A program made the translations under genes and the position numbers. Of a stretch of 64,000 nt of DNA, positions 63,191 to 64,000 are shown piece after piece. How positions within the stretch are numbered: position 1 is the first letter of the stretch; every line of letters starts with the position of its first letter. The notes beneath the pieces were generated by a model. It did no database searches. It saw only the letters and a program-made list of their open reading frames with translations, and was not told the DNA's origin. This stretch comes from UBA7803 sp034522075 (lineage in GTDB: Bacteria; Pseudomonadota; Gammaproteobacteria; Pseudomonadales; Azotimanducaceae), in the NCBI GenBank assembly GCA_034522075.1, contig JAXHLO010000011.1, forward strand, positions 1-64,000, written 5' to 3'.

Positions 63191-63415
63191 TCAGTTCAGG
63201 TCCAGATCGTCCTCGAACTCGCGGCGCAGGGCACGCTCCTCGCGCCAGTCTTCTATGCGCCGCCGGGTCAGTCCGCGGCGTTGCTGCCGCGCCTGGCGGT
63301 CTTCTTCCTCGGCCCAGCGGCGGCTCAGATGTTCGATCTGTGCAGACATGGCCGGCGGCAGGTCGTCAGTTTCCAGCCCCGCCTCTAAATCCTCGTAATC
63401 GTAGTGTTGTTTCAT
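63191..63415 (-). CDS. Small charged protein resembling the PA3496 family
   Basis: 74 residues, almost all Arg, Glu, Asp and Gln, predicted helical. The C-terminal 'RRRIEDWREERALRREFEDD' resembles the PA3496 envelope-integrity family ('RRxIEDYxExxxLxxxLxD'). No signal peptide. Start at 63415 is chosen because the longer frame enters the divergent promoter. Recognition is tentative because the protein is short and of low complexity. Confidence 0.55.
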   Translation of the reverse strand: MKQHYDYEDLEAGLETDDLPPAMSAQIEHLSRRWAEEEDRQARQQRRGLTRRRIEDWREERALRREFEDDLDLN

Positions 63416-63481
63416 GTCCTGCTCGGTTGGCTGACTCACCGCCCTCGGAGGCAGTGCTGAATGCATTAAAGGCGGTTTTCG

Positions 63482-63531
63482 AAACAAATAAATCAATATT
63501 AAATTGCCCTGCAATCAAACATAATTTGTTT
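63482..63531. promoter_or_regulatory. AT-rich divergent promoter/operator region of the LysR gene
   Basis: A sharply AT-rich island between divergent genes. AAACAAAT (63482-63489) and ATTTGTTT (63524-63531) are inverted copies, and inside them ATTGC-CCT-GCAAT forms a tighter dyad of the T-N11-A kind bound by LysR proteins. It lies 22-70 bases upstream of the LysR start, as expected for autoregulation. Confidence 0.5.
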
Positions 63532-63552
63532 AATAGCCTGCTGAGATTCCCG

Positions 63553-64000
63553 GTGGATACGGATCTGGTAAGAACGTTTCTGGAAGTGCATCGGGTCCGC
63601 CATTTTGCCCGGGCAGCCGAACGGCTGTTCGTGACCCCGGCGGCGGTAAGCGCCCGGGTGCGCCTGCTCGAAGCTCAGCTTGGCACTCAGTTATTCAACC
63701 GCGCTCGCAACAACATCCGCTTGACGGCTGCAGGCCAGCGCTTTCTGCCCCACGCCGAGCACCTGCTGCGCAGTCTGGACCGGGCCATGCTCAGTGTGGG
63801 AACGGCACGAGAGGATGTTCAACTGGTTGCCCTCGGCTGCCTGCAGAGCATCTGGAGCGTGCTGCTGCGCGGCTGGCTGGCTGAGATACACAGGGCGGAA
63901 CCGGGTGCATTGCTGCAGCTCGAACTGCTCACCACCGCGGACGTGGTGGCCCGGGTGCGTGAGCAGTCGCTGGATCTAGGGCTGGTTTACGAGCCGCCGC
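63553..64000 (+). CDS. LysR-family transcriptional regulator (partial, runs off the window)
   Basis: The first 149 residues, from GTG 63553: winged helix-turn-helix 'TFLEVHRVRHFARAAERLFV' with 'TPAAVSARVRLLEAQLGTQL' and 'FNRARNNIRLTAAGQRFLPH', then the linker helix and the start of the effector domain ('LVALGCLQSIWSVLLRG'). It resembles HdfR-like proteins. The frame is still open at the right edge, so the C-terminal half and the target genes cannot be seen. Confidence 0.9.
   Translation, partial: MDTDLVRTFLEVHRVRHFARAAERLFVTPAAVSARVRLLEAQLGTQLFNRARNNIRLTAAGQRFLPHAEHLLRSLDRAMLSVGTAREDVQLVALGCLQSIWSVLLRGWLAEIHRAEPGALLQLELLTTADVVARVREQSLDLGLVYEPP

Overview
The window is 64 kb of high-GC (roughly two-thirds G+C by eye) bacterial chromosome. 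No rRNA, tRNA, CRISPR array, prophage or insertion sequence was recognised. The gene families point to a gammaproteobacterium, probably an aquatic aerobic heterotroph: an OmpR/EnvZ-like pair, SirB2, DUF2959, DUF4399, a large TonB-dependent receptor with a lipoprotein partner, an Lpp/OprI-like lipoprotein and a Pseudomonas-type REP sequence. This assignment is inferred from gene families, not from a marker gene. Genes are tightly packed, with many 4-base start/stop overlaps (ATGA or GTGA).

Layout. 0-2.2 kb: end of a molybdoenzyme operon (Fe-S subunit tail, NrfD-like anchor, TorD-like chaperone). 2.2-6.8 kb: an arsenate module (ArsJ, GAPDH and ArsC on the minus strand; divergent PadR-family regulator coupled to an ATP-grasp protein). 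6.9-12.5 kb: DksA/TraR-like protein, amino-acid symporter, SirB2, multispan transporter, acyl-CoA dehydrogenase, SMP-30 protein. 12.6-20.2 kb: acidic lipoprotein, two doubtful small ORFs, TonB receptor plus beta-helix-like lipoprotein, strong terminator, thiolase. 20.4-25.8 kb: exported protein, two-component system, a structured 3' region with a strong terminator, MscS channel, envelope proteins. 25.8-36.2 kb: acyl-CoA/fatty-acid-type enzymes (two crotonases, a MaoC pair, SDR), esterase, ClpP-like peptidase, amino-acid oxidase-like flavoprotein, ChaC/M20 pair, REP element, LLM oxidoreductase. 36.2-43.9 kb: SulP transporter, glutathione-dependent formaldehyde dehydrogenase, and a coupled three-gene envelope system (RND/MMPL transporter, LolA-like protein, outer-membrane barrel) behind a palindromic operator. 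44-53 kb: amidohydrolase, sulfotransferase, NUDIX, a coupled PIG-L/amidase/methyltransferase operon, an FAD-oxidase/amidase pair. 52.4-56.5 kb: L,D-transpeptidase facing an Lpp-like lipoprotein, PPK2, alcohol dehydrogenase, a repeat-tailed protein. 56.5-63.1 kb: a leftward operon for the mevalonate pathway. 63.2-64 kb: small protein and a LysR regulator cut by the window edge.

The main discovery candidate is the mevalonate operon. Diphosphomevalonate decarboxylase, phosphomevalonate kinase, and a single 757-residue polypeptide joining class II HMG-CoA reductase to mevalonate kinase are encoded in one coupled run. Together they convert HMG-CoA to isopentenyl diphosphate, in a lineage that normally uses the MEP route. 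HMG-CoA synthase and IPP isomerase are not in the window.

Data quality. arsJ, GAPDH and the acyl-CoA dehydrogenase each carry several small indels, and torD, the histidine kinase, the SDR and the RND transporter carry one each. The protein sequence continues in another frame each time, with conserved residues retained, so I read these mainly as consensus errors (mostly insertions) rather than gene decay.
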